64,000 bases of DNA from Theropithecus gelada. Its lineage: Eukaryota > Chordata > Mammalia > Primates > Cercopithecidae. The stretch lies in assembly GCF_003255815.1 (NCBI RefSeq), contig NC_037668.1, positions 69,249,445 to 69,313,444 on the forward strand, given 5' to 3'. Under the pieces are notes generated by a model. That model ran no database searches. It was not told where the DNA came from and saw only the letters and a list, made by a program, of their open reading frames with translations. Below, one piece after another: positions 45,725-60,000 of this stretch. The translations under genes were made by a program, and so were the position numbers. Position 1 is the stretch's first letter. Each line of letters opens with the position of its first letter.

Positions 45725-46469
45725 TTTATGAATAATCCCAGTGTCCCAAGGAGGTGTCCAGCTTTGGCCACATTGGTCAAGAGCTGCAGAAGCCAAACCC
45801 AAGACGGCTTTGGGAGTTTTTTGCAAGTGTCACTGGCTGTGAGTGGATTCGGAGCAGGTCATCAGGGCCCAAGCTATTCTATTGGTGAGGCATGGCCCTC
45901 TACTTTGCAGACAGAAAACGCACCAGCACTTTCTGCCTGAATGTCTGTCGGGAAAACGTCATGAAGGATGTCAGTATTGCCATTGTATTGTTTCAGCTGG
46001 CAGTGGCAGGTGGCCCCCACGAGTCCCCCGTGTGCTATGCGAACAGTTGAAGGTTGGAGACATCTGCGTCCATGGCCCAGTCATCCCTGGTCCTGGCACA
46101 AGAGATGCCACGCTGGATGCTGGGGGTGGTTCTTCTCCCCTTTAGTTCTGGGTTGGAGATCAACGGCCTCGGAGGAGAAATCACGCTCTTCTTCTGTGTG
46201 ATAGAAGTACATACACACACAAAAGAGAAGACAGAGTTACTGGGACTCATGCACAGCCTGGGCAGCCCAGACTCAGTGCCACACTTGGCTGAGACCCCTC
46301 AAAGGTTAACCAGGGAAACTCAACCAGAACCACAGGCTCTGGCTCCGCATGCCCAAGCCCTGCAATTCTTTCCTCACCCGCTCCCACGTCAGTGTTGGGT
46401 GACCTGAATGCCAGTGTGTTTCTGAGGACTGGCCATGTGGGAAGCTGACAGCAGAAAACAAAGTGGGCT
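45725..46469. other. Intronic sequence upstream of exon 4
   Basis: No recognised repeat or untranslated exon. Confidence 0.5.
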
Positions 46470-46620
46470 CCGGGAACTGCAGGGCAGTTAGGGACAGGAG
46501 GCCTGGGCTCTCATCTGTGCTTTGTGATCCATTCCGAGTGGGTCTAAGCTCTCTAAGCCTCAGTTGCCTAATCGATAAAACAGATAACAAATCCTGCCTC
46601 GACTGTGCCTTGGAGCTGAA
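46470..46620 (+). repeat. MIR fragment
   Basis: GGCTCTCATCTGTGCTTTGTG, AAGCCTCAGTTGCCTAATCG and AAAACAGATAACAA follow MIR order. Confidence 0.75.
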
Positions 46621-48266
46621 GTGGGCCCAATGAGATCGGAGATGCAGGCGCTGCGGGGTGAACTCTGGATAGGGCTGCAGATGGTGCAGGAGGGAAGTGC
46701 CAGTGGATTATTCAGGGGTGAGTTTTCCAAGGGGTAGTTTATTCTCAGGTTAGTATTCCTCTCTGGCCCTGGGTTCTGAAAGTGTCCACGAGGGATATCA
46801 TTCACTGCTTTTTACCCTCTTGCTAACCCGCACCCCAGCCCATGTTTCAAGGCAAAACCACAACCTACTGCCACAGTCTGTGAGAACTTACAATCTGACA
46901 CAGCTGTGACCATTTGTTTGATCTAAGCAATTGCCAGGAAGATCATTCTGGAAGGTTCCTCTGGCTTTGCAGCCTTTCCTTGTCCAGTCAGTGCCCCAGG
47001 GATGCCATGAAAGTATGGGGATCTTTGCCCTCAAGTGGAGGAGCAAAGTTGGTCTGTGTGGAGCCCCAAGTGTGTGTCTCCTCCTAGGGCCAGCTGCCAG
47101 CTGGGCAGGCTCAGCTTCCTGGGCTCAAGTGCATCCTCAGGACCTTCCTCCCCAGGAGCAGGGTTGGAATCCCAAGGCTGGAGTCACTGTGGACTCCATC
47201 TCACCCAACCACCTGACTTTGGACATCAGGAAGGTGGCTTACTGAAGGTCCCATGTTGCTAACAGGCAGTGTTGCCACCTGGACCCAGACCTCCCATGGC
47301 CAAAGTTGGTTCCCCAGCCCCTTCTCAGGTGTCCACTCCCTGGCATCCCCTGGCAAAGCCCTGGGTGAGTGATGAACATCTCTACGCTTACTTTTTCTCC
47401 TGTAAGCATGCCCTACCGCCAGCATGCTGCCCTCAGGCTCCCCTCATGCCCACCCTCTTCTTTTCACTAGTTGTGCGATGATACAGACTTGAAAAATCCA
47501 CTTACTACATTTTTGCAGGTGCTCAGAAGATTAACAAGTCTTTAAGACTCAAATAATTGTCTCTTAAGGGGCAGGGCCTCAGACACTGTGACGTGCTTTG
47601 GAGGAGCAGGTGATTTGATCTTTTAGCTAAAAAGCATATCCTCTAAGTTCACTCCTTTTGTGTTCCTTTTCTACTTGGTGCTACAAAGAATTCAAAGTAA
47701 CTATAACAAAACCATATTTATAGAAGAATGATAAACTATAAATATGAGATAATTATAAATAAGAATAACAAATCAGAACAAAGAAAATGGAAATAAGGCA
47801 GAAAGTCAGGATTGGTGGGATAAAAAGAATACCGCTATACCAATAATAAGGACTTACGGTGTTTCTATAATTCAGCTATACATTTATATATGAGCTTCCT
47901 GGCAGCCAAGCAGAAAAGGGAGATTTGGTCCATTACAAAGTCTTATAGCCAGAGAGGAAGGAACATCTAAGTTTCTTGCAAAACTTTTTCATGTGGCACT
48001 TCAGTCAGGAGCAGTATATGATGCAGGAGATCATTTATGTCTTCAATGACACCCCTCTGGTCATTGAATACAGTGACTGATTTAATGACATCCCTCTAGT
48101 CATTGGATGTGGTGTAAATACAGTGATTGATATTTGTCAATGAAAGGCAACGTATCAGCAGAGATTCTCCTATGAGCAGTCAAAGGCCTCCTGTGACTTG
48201 TACCAAAGCAGACTGAGTGTGGAGAAGACAGGGAAATCTCATTTCATTAGATTACATCTCAGTCAA
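46621..48266. other. Intronic sequence without a recognised gene
   Basis: First half GC-moderate, 47640-47900 strongly AT-rich. An ATGACA/TCATTGA-type near-repeat occurs at 48043-48120, where the phrase CCTCT(G/A)GTCATTG is repeated. Confidence 0.5.
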
Positions 48267-48399
48267 CAGGGTGGCCATATAAGATACCATCCAAACTGGG
48301 ACACTTGGAGAATGAAATGGGAACTACTAACAATCATGGAGAAACAACAGGAATAAACAAGGACAGTCCCAGGCAAACCAGGACAAAATGGTTACCCTT
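48267..48399. mobile_element. Short DNA-transposon-like (MITE) fossil
   Basis: About 130 bases opening with CAGGGTGGCCATAT and closing with ATGGTTACCCTTA, which are imperfect inverted repeats. Inside are CCAAACTGGGACACTTGGAG and GGACAGTCCCAGGCAAACCAGG. I know this phrase set from dispersed mammalian copies but do not assign a family. No coding capacity. Confidence 0.65.
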
Positions 48400-48529
48400 A
48401 CAATTAATATTTGCCTTATGGCCAAAACTAGGCATAAGTGCCAACTGTCTCTGGGTGTCTCGTACAAACTTTTGATCTCTTCTATGGAGACTAAAGTTAC
48501 CCCATGATCTCCTGATAGATTCTTAGAGA

Positions 48530-48640
48530 CTGGTTGTCTAGTCCATTCCTCTCACTTGACAGAGGAGACTGAAGGCTAGAAAGGTGATATGATTTTCCCT
48601 GAAAAGCACACGGGAATGGTGGCAGGGCTGGACCATCCTG
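48530..48640 (-). repeat. MIR fragment
   Basis: CACTTGACAGAGGAGACTGAAGG with TGATATGATTTTCCC is reverse MIR text. Confidence 0.65.
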
Positions 48641-50988
48641 TGCCTCTTGACCCCCCAGACAGGGCTGTCCCCTCAATTAACAGAAGTTCTCTGTGGCTTC
48701 TGTGGCATGATGGGCACTGCCGTCTATGGCCCTTAGTCCTATGGAAGCATCAGCATGGCCCCAGGGGACATCGCAGTATCCACGGCAAGGGGGAGTAAGA
48801 AGTTGTCTAGCATCTGAACAACAGAGTTGCCCTTTCAACCTATGTCCTAACCACACTGCAGCTGCTGGACAGAAGAAATGGGGAGCCCCGCGAAGGTGGG
48901 GGAACTCATCCTGGCAGCCTTACCCCAGGTCTTGCTTACCTAAGCTAAGGTGGGCAGAAGTGCTGAGCCTTCTAAAAATCAGACATGGTAGACACGGTTT
49001 GCAGCACAGACAGAGAACTGCTCTTTGGGCTGGGCTGGGTCTCCTGGGCCTGGCTGCACTGTGATGGAGAGGCCTTTGGGTGCTATGTGTGGATAATCAA
49101 GGGTTGGCCATACTTACTATTCTTATTGACCCTTTCATGCAAGGATCTGAGAGCAGCCCCGAAACACTAGCTAGCAGCAAGCTTTGCTTCTTCCGATGGA
49201 TGGATGGGACCCTGCAGCATGACTGGGTGGTGAAATGATCAATCTGAGTGGGGGTCAGCTGGCCAGGCAGGACCCTACATTGTCTAGACCTGCGTTCTCC
49301 CCTCACTGAGCCACAAGGCTCTCCTTGGCAGGTGGGGGAGCGCCCAGCAGCTGGGGTTTGGTGCAATTCCCAGGGTCAGGTGGGAGGGGCAGGGTAGATG
49401 AAGGAGACAGTCAGGTGACTGTTGCATCATCAGGTGAGTACAGGGCCAGCACTGCCTGCCCAGGGTCAGTGTCCAGCCTGCACCTGTGGGCTTGACATGG
49501 TGTTTCTCCAAGGAGAGGCGTCCTACCCACACTTCTGAGTGGGGGGCAAAAAGGCCACAGGAGCACCATTGGCTGCCAGGGCACAGAGTCAGCGAGGCCT
49601 GTGAACCGGAGGGGCCACCCTGTCATTCCGCACACAGGCATCTGAGCCATGGTGGAGAGTGGCTAGCCCAAGCCACACTGGGGCTTGGACTCCTGGGGTA
49701 GTGCTCTCTGCCAGCCTGCTCCACCACATCACAACAGGTCTGAAGTGCTTAATAGGAGGGGCAGGGGGAGAAGGGCAGCCAGAACCACAGGGCCAGATGT
49801 AGGGGAACCTGCAGGACCTAAGGAGACTTCTGCCTTGGAATGGATTCCAACTGTGGCATGGCATAAACCGAAGGACCGTTCTAATGACTGTGACCAACAG
49901 ACACTAAGAAAATCATACTTTGCTACCTTCTGTGGTTCTGAGGGTATGTGTGAAATGTTAATACAAACTTGAAGTGATAAAGAAAAAAGCCACTTCTCCA
50001 GGGAATTGGTGACAGCACCTGTAAATGTCACCAGAGAAATGGGCCCAGGAGCTGGGCCAACAGATGCCTGAACCCCAGACCAGAAGAAGATGGACAGCCT
50101 CTACTGATGGTCACAGAATGGGCCATGAGGCCATCGTCAGCCACCGAGAGCTCTGGCTCAGAGACCAGCTTATAACCCTGAGGGGAACCCGAGCTTCAGC
50201 AGCCAACTGGTTAGCATTCCTGACAAATTAGCTCCCACTTCAAGACGCTTCCTTCGGTCTAACTGTGGGAGCAGCCCAATAGGAAGGAGATTGGGACTTG
50301 CTGGGGCTGGAGCCACAAAGGCCTCAGGGGAGTGGGAAATGATGGAGGAGCCTGGGGCCAAGGCAGGGAGGCCTGAAGCTCTGAAACCAAGCTGGAAAGC
50401 ACCTTCTGTATCGAAGGCATCAGGACAACATGGCCATGGCCCAGGGTGGACACCCCAGAGGACCTTTCCAGAGGGTGGGTGGGAAATGGGCTCTCTAAGG
50501 TGGACAATTCCACTGGTCCTGGCAGGAGGTCAGCTTGAATCTGCCTTGGGCTCTAGACTGAGGAGTTGGGGTCCCCAGTCAAAGTTAGATAAGGCTGGGG
50601 CAAGATGGGGGCAGGGGCCTGATGTCCAGTAAGCTGTTAGGCTAAGCTGGCCCTAGGCTGGTGGGGCTTAATACAGCTCTTCGCTTGTAATTTACTTACA
50701 CACACACGCCCCCACATATCCCAACATGCCAAAATCTGGTCAAAAATTTAACTGACAGTAATAAAACACACTGATGCCAAAAATATAAGAAAAATTTCCT
50801 TTTAACTTAAATACCTGGGAACCCAGGGCACAAGGCCACAGGCTGAAGAGGAGGCACTCAGTAAATATTCGTATTTAATGACTTAGCAACAAAGCCAGTG
50901 CCCCTTCTAAAAATCTCTGTGTACAATACTCTCTGCGTGTGCATGTATGCATGTGTGTGTTTAAGCTGGAACAGAATTCTTCACTTGC
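48641..50988. other. Intronic sequence without a recognised gene
   Basis: GC-moderate intron with many short overlapping frames. None shows a domain. Confidence 0.5.
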
Positions 50989-51031
50989 AAAAAAAAAAAA
51001 AAAAAAAAAAACCACCACCACCACCAAAAAA
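50989..51031 (+). repeat. A23-(CCA)n compound simple repeat
   Basis: Twenty-three As, then CCACCACCACCACC, then AAAAAA. No SINE or LINE body was recognised upstream, so the A-run is not an obvious retroposon tail. Confidence 0.95.
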
Positions 51032-51759
51032 CCTAAAAGTGGCTATGGGCTCAGGTAGTGGCAAAACAAGCCAGATATAAGGATATGGGTCTGGAGACTA
51101 ACAGGGAGAGGTGGTCAGAGAGTCACAGAAGGAAGTCTGGGCAAAGAGAGAGGCCAAGGTCAAGGTGGGGCTCTGGTTGGAAACAGGGATTGTGGCAGAG
51201 ACTGAATATTTCTTCCATTAGCCAGTTCTCTTTCTTGTAGTAATCAAAGGCCCCCAAGCTGGGTCTATGGCCACCAGTTAGAGGCTTTCTTTCCCAGCCT
51301 CCCTTGCAGCTAGTTCTGGCCAATGATGTACGCAACTTTTAGGCCATAGCCAGAAGAAAAATTGCTTGTCCTCTACCTCCCCATTTTGTCAGGAAGGAAC
51401 ATGGATGTGGTGGGGCTGAGCCAACTGTGACCACATGGACAAGAACATCACCCCAAGGAACAGTGGGACAAGAAGGTGAGACAAAGACACCTGCCCCTGA
51501 GAGAGACATACATCTTTGAGCTTGTTACTTGGTCCCTTTTGGAGTAGTTGAACAAATACACTAACTCATCCAGGGGACTGGAGTGTGATGTTGGTGTCTG
51601 GGAGGCTGGAAAGGGTTTGGCAGAACCCAGGTCTAGGTAAGTGGGGACACAGGGAGAGGTAGCAACAAAGATCAGGGTTTAGTTCTAAAGCACAAGACAG
51701 GCACCTGTGGCGAGGTAAGCATCCAGCCATTAAACCCATGCATGCAGCAACACAGCACA
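51032..51759. other. Intronic sequence without a recognised gene
   Basis: 51300-51480 (AGCTAGTTCTGGCCAATGATG, GACCACATGGACAAGAACATC) resembles an old dispersed repeat whose family I cannot name. Confidence 0.45.
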
Positions 51760-51990
51760 GTGACTCCGAAGGTAGCTTTGAGACCCAGGCAGCCTATGGC
51801 TGAACCCTGGCTCCTCCATCTCCTAACTGATGGTCCCCTAATCTGGGGTCTCCTCTAAGCCTTAGTCTCACCATCTCTAAAACGGGGACAGTAAAAGTGT
51901 CATGTGTGGTTTAAATTGAGTTGACTCATATAAATCGCTTGGCATGGCACCTGACATATAGTAAGCATTAAATAAATAATAGTCATCATT
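51760..51990 (+). repeat. MIR element
   Basis: GCTGAACCCTGGCTCCTCCA, AAGCCTTAGTCTCACCATC and TGGCACCTGACATATAGTAAGC keep MIR order to the 3' end. Confidence 0.85.
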
Positions 51991-52019
51991 GCTACTGGAG
52001 AAAGCATTTCCGTGGAGAG

Positions 52020-52165
52020 GCTGTCATGGCTGTGTGGAAAGATCTCTAGACTAGATTCCAGTCCTGGCTCTGCTGCTTTTAGGCTGACAGGCTGTCATGA
52101 GACTGACTGGGGTTATCATGTATGTAAAGTCCCGGACACACAGCTAGTGCTCAAGAAATGAGAGC
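52020..52165 (+). repeat. MIR-like fragment
   Basis: GATTCCAGTCCTGGCTCTGCTGC, followed by TAAAGTCCCGGACACACAGCTAGTGCTCAAG, is a deleted MIR. Confidence 0.65.
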
Positions 52166-53149
52166 CAAGGTTGAATTCAGTGGTCAAAGCAGGGCCCCCG
52201 AAGAAGCCAGTGTCACAATGACCCACCCGGATATTAGGATAGACCTGAGTTACCCCAAATAGGGGAAGCATTGGTTCCTGAGTTGGGCAGAGCCTTGGCC
52301 TGCATGCTGGAGACATGTGGTCCTAGCAGTGGGGATAAGAACACAGGCAGGCGATCAGGTGGTGACAGGTCTGATGGATCTGACTTTATGGGACACTTTT
52401 CAGATTGAATGCTTCCTACCAACCCAGGGCACAAGCTAGAACTGATAATCATGGATGATTATCACCACAATCTTGGCACACAGCTTTCCAGGCCACCAGA
52501 TCCATCTTCCTGACTCCATGGAAGCCAGACTAGATGGTTCTCCTACTGAGACTGAGACTTTGCAGCCTCCAATGTACTTCTTGGTCACTGGATTTTCATG
52601 AGATGACCAATCATAGTGAGGACTATGGCAGAGCAGCTCTGTCTTGTCAGTGTCCTGAATTCTAGCCTCAATTACTGCCAAATAGAGGAGTCATATGAGC
52701 ACACTCCTGTCCTTAAGCTCATAACACTTGCATCCCTCTTATTGCCATTTGATTCTGGGAGACACTGATGCCCTGAGAAGAGGCATGACTGACCCAACAA
52801 GAGAGGACTGGGAAGTCTTCAAGCCAAACTAAAGACGTTTCTGAGTCCTTCAGTCTGCTCTTTGGGGTCAACTCCTCCTAAACAGTAGGTACTGCCTGAC
52901 GCTGGCTTGACCTGCTTGGGAGCTCTACGGGGGCAGAGAGGTCTGGGCTGCAGGTGGGACAGTGAGTAGCACACCTGGTGAGAGCCAGGTGGTCTCCTCA
53001 CCACAGGTGGGCTGCCTCCCTGGCTTGCTTTTTCCACCTTTCTCTGGGGGTCGGCCTGTGGGCTTCTTCCAGCAAGGGCCGATCAGGAGGCCTGGAGTCA
53101 CCTTAGCTGCCATGGGTCCAGTAACCTGTGGCAGGAAGCCCTGGAACAC
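52166..53149. other. Intronic sequence without a recognised gene
   Basis: Nothing recognised. Confidence 0.5.
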
Positions 53150-53290
53150 ACAGGTCTACTGTGTGACCCTAGGCAAGGCACTTTTCCTCTCTGGGCCTCA
53201 GTTTTCCCTTCTGTAACATGAAATTGGGCTGAATGACCTCAAGGTCACTTCCATTCTGACAATTCTGGATTTTGAAATCTAAGACCAGGT
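53150..53290 (+). repeat. MIR-like fragment
   Basis: CTACTGTGTGACCCTAGGCAAGG, CTCTCTGGGCCTCAGTTTTCCC and AATGACCTCAAGGTCACTTCC. Confidence 0.85.
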
Positions 53291-54047
53291 GACAGTGTGG
53301 CCAGCTAAAAAACACTGGCCACGTTTCCTAGTTTGCTCAGGCTGGCTGCAATATTGACCTTAGGCTGAGGAGAATTCCACGGGGTAACTTACGCCTCACA
53401 TTCCTGTTAGACCTTGGTCAAAGTGAGGATCCAACTAGGGATACCTGCTGATCTTTATAAAATGCAACCCTCCCCATGGGACTGGCTAAGAGGTGGACTG
53501 GCAAGGTTAGGCTCACCCACTGGCCTATGCCACCATCCTCTTGGCTTCTCTGGGAGAAGGGCTGGGCAAGAGTCCTGTGCTGGCCTGAGCTATAGCTGCT
53601 GACACCAAGCAACCTGCAATTGTTGGTGGAAGTCCTGCCTTTCCTGCAGATGCTTGACTCACCTATAACATTCTAACCTCACTCGTGTCAGGGTATCCCA
53701 CAACATTGACCTACCAGCAATCGGGGGGTCCGTGCAGAGAAAACTACCCCTGCCTGGGGATCCGCATGTATCCCAGCAAGCAACCCAGGCCTCCTGGACA
53801 CCAGCTCCTGCCAGTCTAGACCCTGGCCAGGTCCTGACCTGCTGACCCTCTCCTGGGCTGTCACCACCTCCACCCCTGTCCCCAGCCATGTCATCAATCC
53901 CCAAATCTGGTTGTTTCTGTTCCCTGCCTCTCCTTTGGGCTTGGGTTCATACCCCTAGTTCTGTCGAGACCAGAAGTTCCAAAGACCAACGACAGTATAG
54001 AAATGCTGGGGAGCTTTCTTCTTCTTTTTTAAAAAAATTGTTAAATG
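53291..54047. other. Intronic sequence without a recognised gene
   Basis: Nothing recognised up to the T/A-rich insertion site of the L1. Confidence 0.5.
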
Positions 54048-54056
54048 AAAAGTTAC

Positions 54057-57000
54057 ATGAGCTTCTGCAGTTCCAAGATGGCCAAATAGGAACAGCTCCA
54101 GCCTCCAGCTCCTAGTGTGAGCGACACAGAATATAGGTGCTTTCTGCATTTCCAACTGAGGTACTGGGTTCATCTCACTGGGGCGTGTTGGACAGTGGGT
54201 GCAGGACAGTGGGTGTGGCCCACCGAGTGAGAGCCAAAGCAGGGCTAGGCATCGCCTCACCCGGGAAGTGCAAGGGGGAAGGGAATTCCCTTTCCTAGCC
54301 AAGGGTAACCATGACACACAGCACCTGGAAAATCGGGTCACTCCCACCCTAATACTGCACTTTATCAAGGATCTTAGCAAACAGCACACTAGGAGATCAT
54401 ATCCCGTGCCTGGCTCGGAGGGTCCCACACCCATGGAGCCTCCCTCATTGCTAGCACAGCAGTCTGAGATCTAACTGCAAGGCACCCGCCATTGCTGAGG
54501 CTTGAGTAGGTAAACAAAGCGGCCAGGAAGCTCGAACTGGGTGGAGCCCACCGCAGCTCAAGGAGGCCTGCCTGCCTCTGTAGACTCCACCTCTGGGGAC
54601 AGGGCATAGCTGAACAAAAGGCAGCAGAAGCCTCTGCAGATTTAAATGTCCCTGTCTGACAGCTTTGAAGAGAGTAGTGGTTCTCCCAGCATGGAGTTTG
54701 AGATCTGAGAACGGACAGACTGCCTGCTCAAGTGGGTCCCTGACCCCTGACTGGCCTAATTGCGAGACACCCTGAACTAGCGGCAGACTGACACCTCACA
54801 CCTCACAGGGCCAGGTACCCCTCTGAGACGAAGCTTCCAGAGGAACGATCAGGCAGCAATATCTGCTGTTCAGCAATACTGACTCTTCTGGAGCCTCCGC
54901 TGCTGATACCCAGGCAAACAGGGTCTGGAATGGACCTCCAGCAAACTCCAACAGACCTGCAGCTGCGGGTCCTGACTGTTAGAAGGAAAACTAACAAACA
55001 GAAAGGACATCCACACCAAAACCCCATTTGTACATCACCATCATCAAAGACCAAAAGTAGATAAAACCACAAAGATGGGGAAAAAACAGAGCAGAAAACT
55101 GAAAATTCTAAAAATCAGAGTGCCTCTTCCCCTCCAAAGGAATGCAGCTCCTCTCCAGCAATGGAACTAAGCTGGACAGAGAATGACTTTGACAAGTTAA
55201 GAGAAGAAGGTTTCAGACGATCAAACTTCTCCGAGCTAAAGGAGGAAGTTCGAACCCACTGCAAAGAAGCTAAAAACCTTGAAAAAGATTTGACGAATGG
55301 TTAACTAGAATAACCAATGTAGAGAAGTCCTTAAATGACCTGATAGAGCTGAAAACCATGGCACAAGAACTATGTGACAAATGCACAAGCTTCAGTAACC
55401 GATTCGATCAACTGGAAGAAAGGGTATCAGTGACTGAAGATCAAATGAATGAAATGAAGTGAGACGAGAAGTTTAGAGAAAAAAGACGAAAAAGAAACAA
55501 AAAAAGCCTCCAAGAAATATGGGACTATGTGAAAAGACCAAATCTACAGCTGACTGGTGTACCTCAAAGTGACGGGGAGAATGGAACCAAGTTGGAAAAC
55601 ACTCTCCAGGATATTATCCAGGAGAACTTCCCCAACCTAGCAAGGCAGGCCAACATTCAAATTCAGGAAATACAGAGAACACCACAAAGATACTCCTCGA
55701 GAAGAGCAACTCAAAGACACATAATTGTCAGATTCACCAAAGTTGAAATGAAGGAAAAAATGTTAAGGGCAGCCAGAGAGAAAGGTCAGGTTACCCACAA
55801 AGGGAAGCCCATCAGACTAACAGCAGATGTCTCAGCAGAAACCCTACAGAAGAGAGTGGGGGCCAATATTCAACATTCTTAAAGAAAAGAATTTTCAACC
55901 CAAAATTTCATATCCAATCAAACCAAGCTTCATAAGCGAAGGAGAAATAAAATCCTTCACAGACAAGCAAATGCTGAGAGATTTTGTCACCACCAGGCCT
56001 GCCCTACAAGAGCTCCTGAAGGAAGCACTAAACATGCAAAGGAAAACTGGTACCAGCCACTGCAAAAACATGCCAAAATGTAAAGACCATCAATGCTAGG
56101 AAGAAACTGCATCAACTAATGAGCAAAATAACCAGCTAACATCATAATGACAGGATCAAGTTCACACATAACAATATTAATCTTAAATGTAAATGGGCTA
56201 AATGCCCCAATTAAAAGACACAGACTGGCAAATTGGATAAAGAGTCAAGACCCATCAGTGTGCTGTATTCAGGAGACCCATCTCATGTGCAGAGACACGC
56301 ACAGGCTCAAAACAAAGGGATGAAGGAAGATCTACCAAGCAAATGGAAAACAAAAAAAAGGCAGGGGTTGCAATCCTAGACTCTGATATAACAGACTTTA
56401 AACCAGCAAAGATCAAAAGAGACAAAGAAGGCCATTACATAATGGTAAAGGGATCAATTCAACAAGAAGAGCTAACTATCCTAAATATATATGCACCCAA
56501 TACAGGAGCACCCAGATTCATAAAGCAAGTCTTAAAAGACTTACAAAGCGACTTAGACTCCCACACAATAATAATGGGAGACTTTGACACCTCACTGTCA
56601 ACATTAGACAGATCAATGAGATAGAAAGTTAACAAGGATATCCAGGAATTGAACTCAGCTCTGCACCAATCAGACCTAATAGACATCTACAGAACCCTCC
56701 ACCCCAAATCAACAGCATATACATTCTTCTCAGCAGCACATTGCACTTATTCCAAAATTGACCACATAGTTGGAAGCAAAGCACTCCTCAGCAAATGTAA
56801 AAGAACAGAAATTATAACAAACTGTCTCTCAGACCACAGTGCAATCAAACTAGAACTCAGGATTAAGAAACTCAATCAAAACAGCTCAACTACATGGAAA
56901 CTGAACAACCTGCTCCCGAATGACTACTGGGTACAAAATGAAATGAAAGCAGAAATAAAGATATTTCTTTGAACATCTTTGAACTGGTTCTTTGAAACCA

Positions 57001-60000
57001 GTGAGAACAAAGATACAACATACCAGAATCTCTGGGACACATTTAAAGCAGTGTGTACAGGGAAATTTATAGCACTAAATCCCCACAAGAGAAAGCAGGG
57101 AAGATCTAAAATTGACACCCTAACATCACAATTAAAAGAGCTAGAGAAGCAAGAGCAAACACATTCAAAAGCTAGCAGAAGGCAAGAAATAACTAAGATC
57201 AGAGAATAACTGAAGGAGATAGAGACAGGAAAAATGCTTCAAAAAATCAATGAATCCAGGAGCTGGTTTCTTGAAAAGATCAACAAAATTGGTAGACTGC
57301 TAACAAGACTAATAAAGAAGAAAAGAGACAAGAATCAAATAGACACAATAATAAATGATAAAGGGGATATCACCACCAACCCCACTGAAATACAAACTAC
57401 CATCAGGGAATACTATAAACATCTCTACTCAGATAAACTAGAAAACCTAGAAGAAATGGATAAATTCCTGGACACATACACTCTCCCAAGACTAAACCAG
57501 GAGGAAGCTGAATCCCTGAATAGACCAATAACAGGCTCTGAAATTGAGACAATAATTAACAACCTACCAAGCAAAAAAAGTCCAGGACCAGATGGATTTA
57601 CAGTCGAATTCTCCCAGAGGTACAAGGAGGAGTTGGTACCATTCCTTCTGAAACTATTCCAATCAACAGAAAAAGAGGGAATCCTCCCTAACTCATTTTA
57701 TGAGGCCAACATCATCCTGATACCAAAGCCTGGCAGAGACACAACAAAAAAAGAGAATTTTAGACCAATATCCCTGATGAACACCGATGCAAAAATCCTC
57801 AATAAAATACTGGCCCACTGAATCCAGCAGCACATCAAAAATCTTATCCACCATGATTGAGTGGGCTTCATCCCTGGGATGCAAAGCTGGTTCAATATAC
57901 GCAAATCAGTAAACATAATCCAGCATATAAACAGAAACAAAGACAAAAACCACAAGATTATCTCAATAGATGCAGAAAAGGCCTTTGAGGAACTTCAACA
58001 GCGCTTCATGCTAAAAACTCTCAATAAATTCGGTATTGATGGAACGTATCTCAAAATAATGAGAGCTATTTATGACAAACCCACAGCCAATATCATACTG
58101 AATGGGCAAAAACTGGAAGCATTCCCTTTGAAAACTGGCACAAGACAGGGATGCCCTCTCTCACCACTCCTATTCAACATAGTGTTGGAAGCTCTGGCCA
58201 GGACAATCAGGCAAGAGAAAGAAATAAAGGGTATTCAATCAGGAAAAGAGGAAGTCAAATTGTCCCTCTTTGCAGATGACATGATTGTATATTTAGAAAA
58301 CCCCATCGTCTCAGCTCAAAATCTCCTTAAGCTGATAAGCAACTTCAGCAAAGTCTCAGGATACAAAATCAATGTGCAAAAATCACAAGCATTCTAAGAC
58401 ACCAATAACAGACAGAGAGCTAAATCTTGAGTGAACTCCCATTCACAATTGCTTCAAAGAGAATAAAATACCTAGGAATCCACTTACAAGGGATGTGAAG
58501 GACCTCGTCAAGGAGAACTACAAACCACTGCTCAATGAAATAAAAGAGGACACAAACAAATGGAAGAACATTCCATGCTTATGGATAGTCAGAATCAATA
58601 TCATGAAAATGGCCATACTGCCCAAGGTAATTTATAGATTCAATGCCATCCCCATTAAGCTACCAATGACTTTCTTCACAGAATTGGAAAAAACTACTTT
58701 AAAGTTCATATGGAACCAAAAAAGAGCCCGCATTGCCAAGACAATCCTAAGCAAAAAGAAGAAAGCTGGAGGCATCAGGCTACCTGACTTCAAACTATAC
58801 TACAAGGCTACAGTAACCAAAACAGCATGGTACTGGTACCAAAACAGAGATATAAATCAATGGAACAGAACAGAGCCCTCCGAAATAATACCACACATCT
58901 ACCACCATCTGATCTTTGACAAATCTGACAAAAACAAGAAATGGGGAAAGGATTCCCTATTTAATAAATGGTGCTGGTAAAACTGGCTAGCCATAAGTAG
59001 AAAGCTGAAACTGGATCCCTTCCTTACACCTTATACAAACATTAATTCAAGATGGATTAAAGACTTAAATGTTAGACCTAAAACCATAAAAACCCTAGAA
59101 GAAAACCTAGGGAATACCATTCAGGACATAGGCATGGGCAAGGACTTCATGTCTAAAATACCAAAAGCAATGGCAAGAAAAGCCAAAATTGACAAATGGG
59201 ATCTAATTAAACTAAAGAGCTTCTGCACAGCAAAAGAAACTACCATCAGAGTGAACAGGCAACCTACAGAATGGGAGAAAATTTTTGCAATCTACCCATC
59301 TGACAAAGGGCTAATATCCAGAACCTACAAAGAACTCAAATAAATTTACAAGAAAAAAACAAACAACCCCATCAAAAAGTGGGCAAAGGATATGAACAGG
59401 CACTTCTCAAAAGAAGACATTTATGCAGCCAACAGACACATGAAAAAATGCTCATCATCACTAGCCATCAGAGAAATGCAAATCAAAACCACAATGAGAT
59501 ACCATCTAACACCAGTTAGAATGGTGATCATTAAAAAGTCAGGAAATAACAGGTGCTGGAGAGGATGCGGAGAAATAGGAACCCTTCTACACTGCTGGTG
59601 GGACTGTAAACTAGTTCAACCATTGCAGAAGACAGTGTGGCGATTCCTCAAGGATCTAGAACTAGAAATACCATTTGACTCAGCCATCCCATTACTGGGT
59701 ATATACCCAAAGGATTATAAATATGCTGCTATAAAGACACATGCACATGTATGTTTATTGCAGCACTACTCACAAAAGCAAGGACTTGGAAGCAACCCAA
59801 GTGTCCCTCAATGACAGACTGGATTAAGAAAATGTGGCACATATACACCATGGAATACTATGCAGCCATAAAAAAGGATGAGTTCATGCCCTTTGTAGGG
59901 ACATGGATGCAGCTGGAAACCATCATTCTCAGCAAACTATCGCAAGAACAGAAAATCAAACGCTGCATGTTCTCACTCATAGGTGGGAACTGAACAATGA

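Noticed and set aside
57234..58980. Reverse transcriptase frames on the plus strand as a possible domesticated gene
   Set aside because: Pieces of the same L1 ORF2 separated by stops and frameshifts. There is no sign of a preserved frame.
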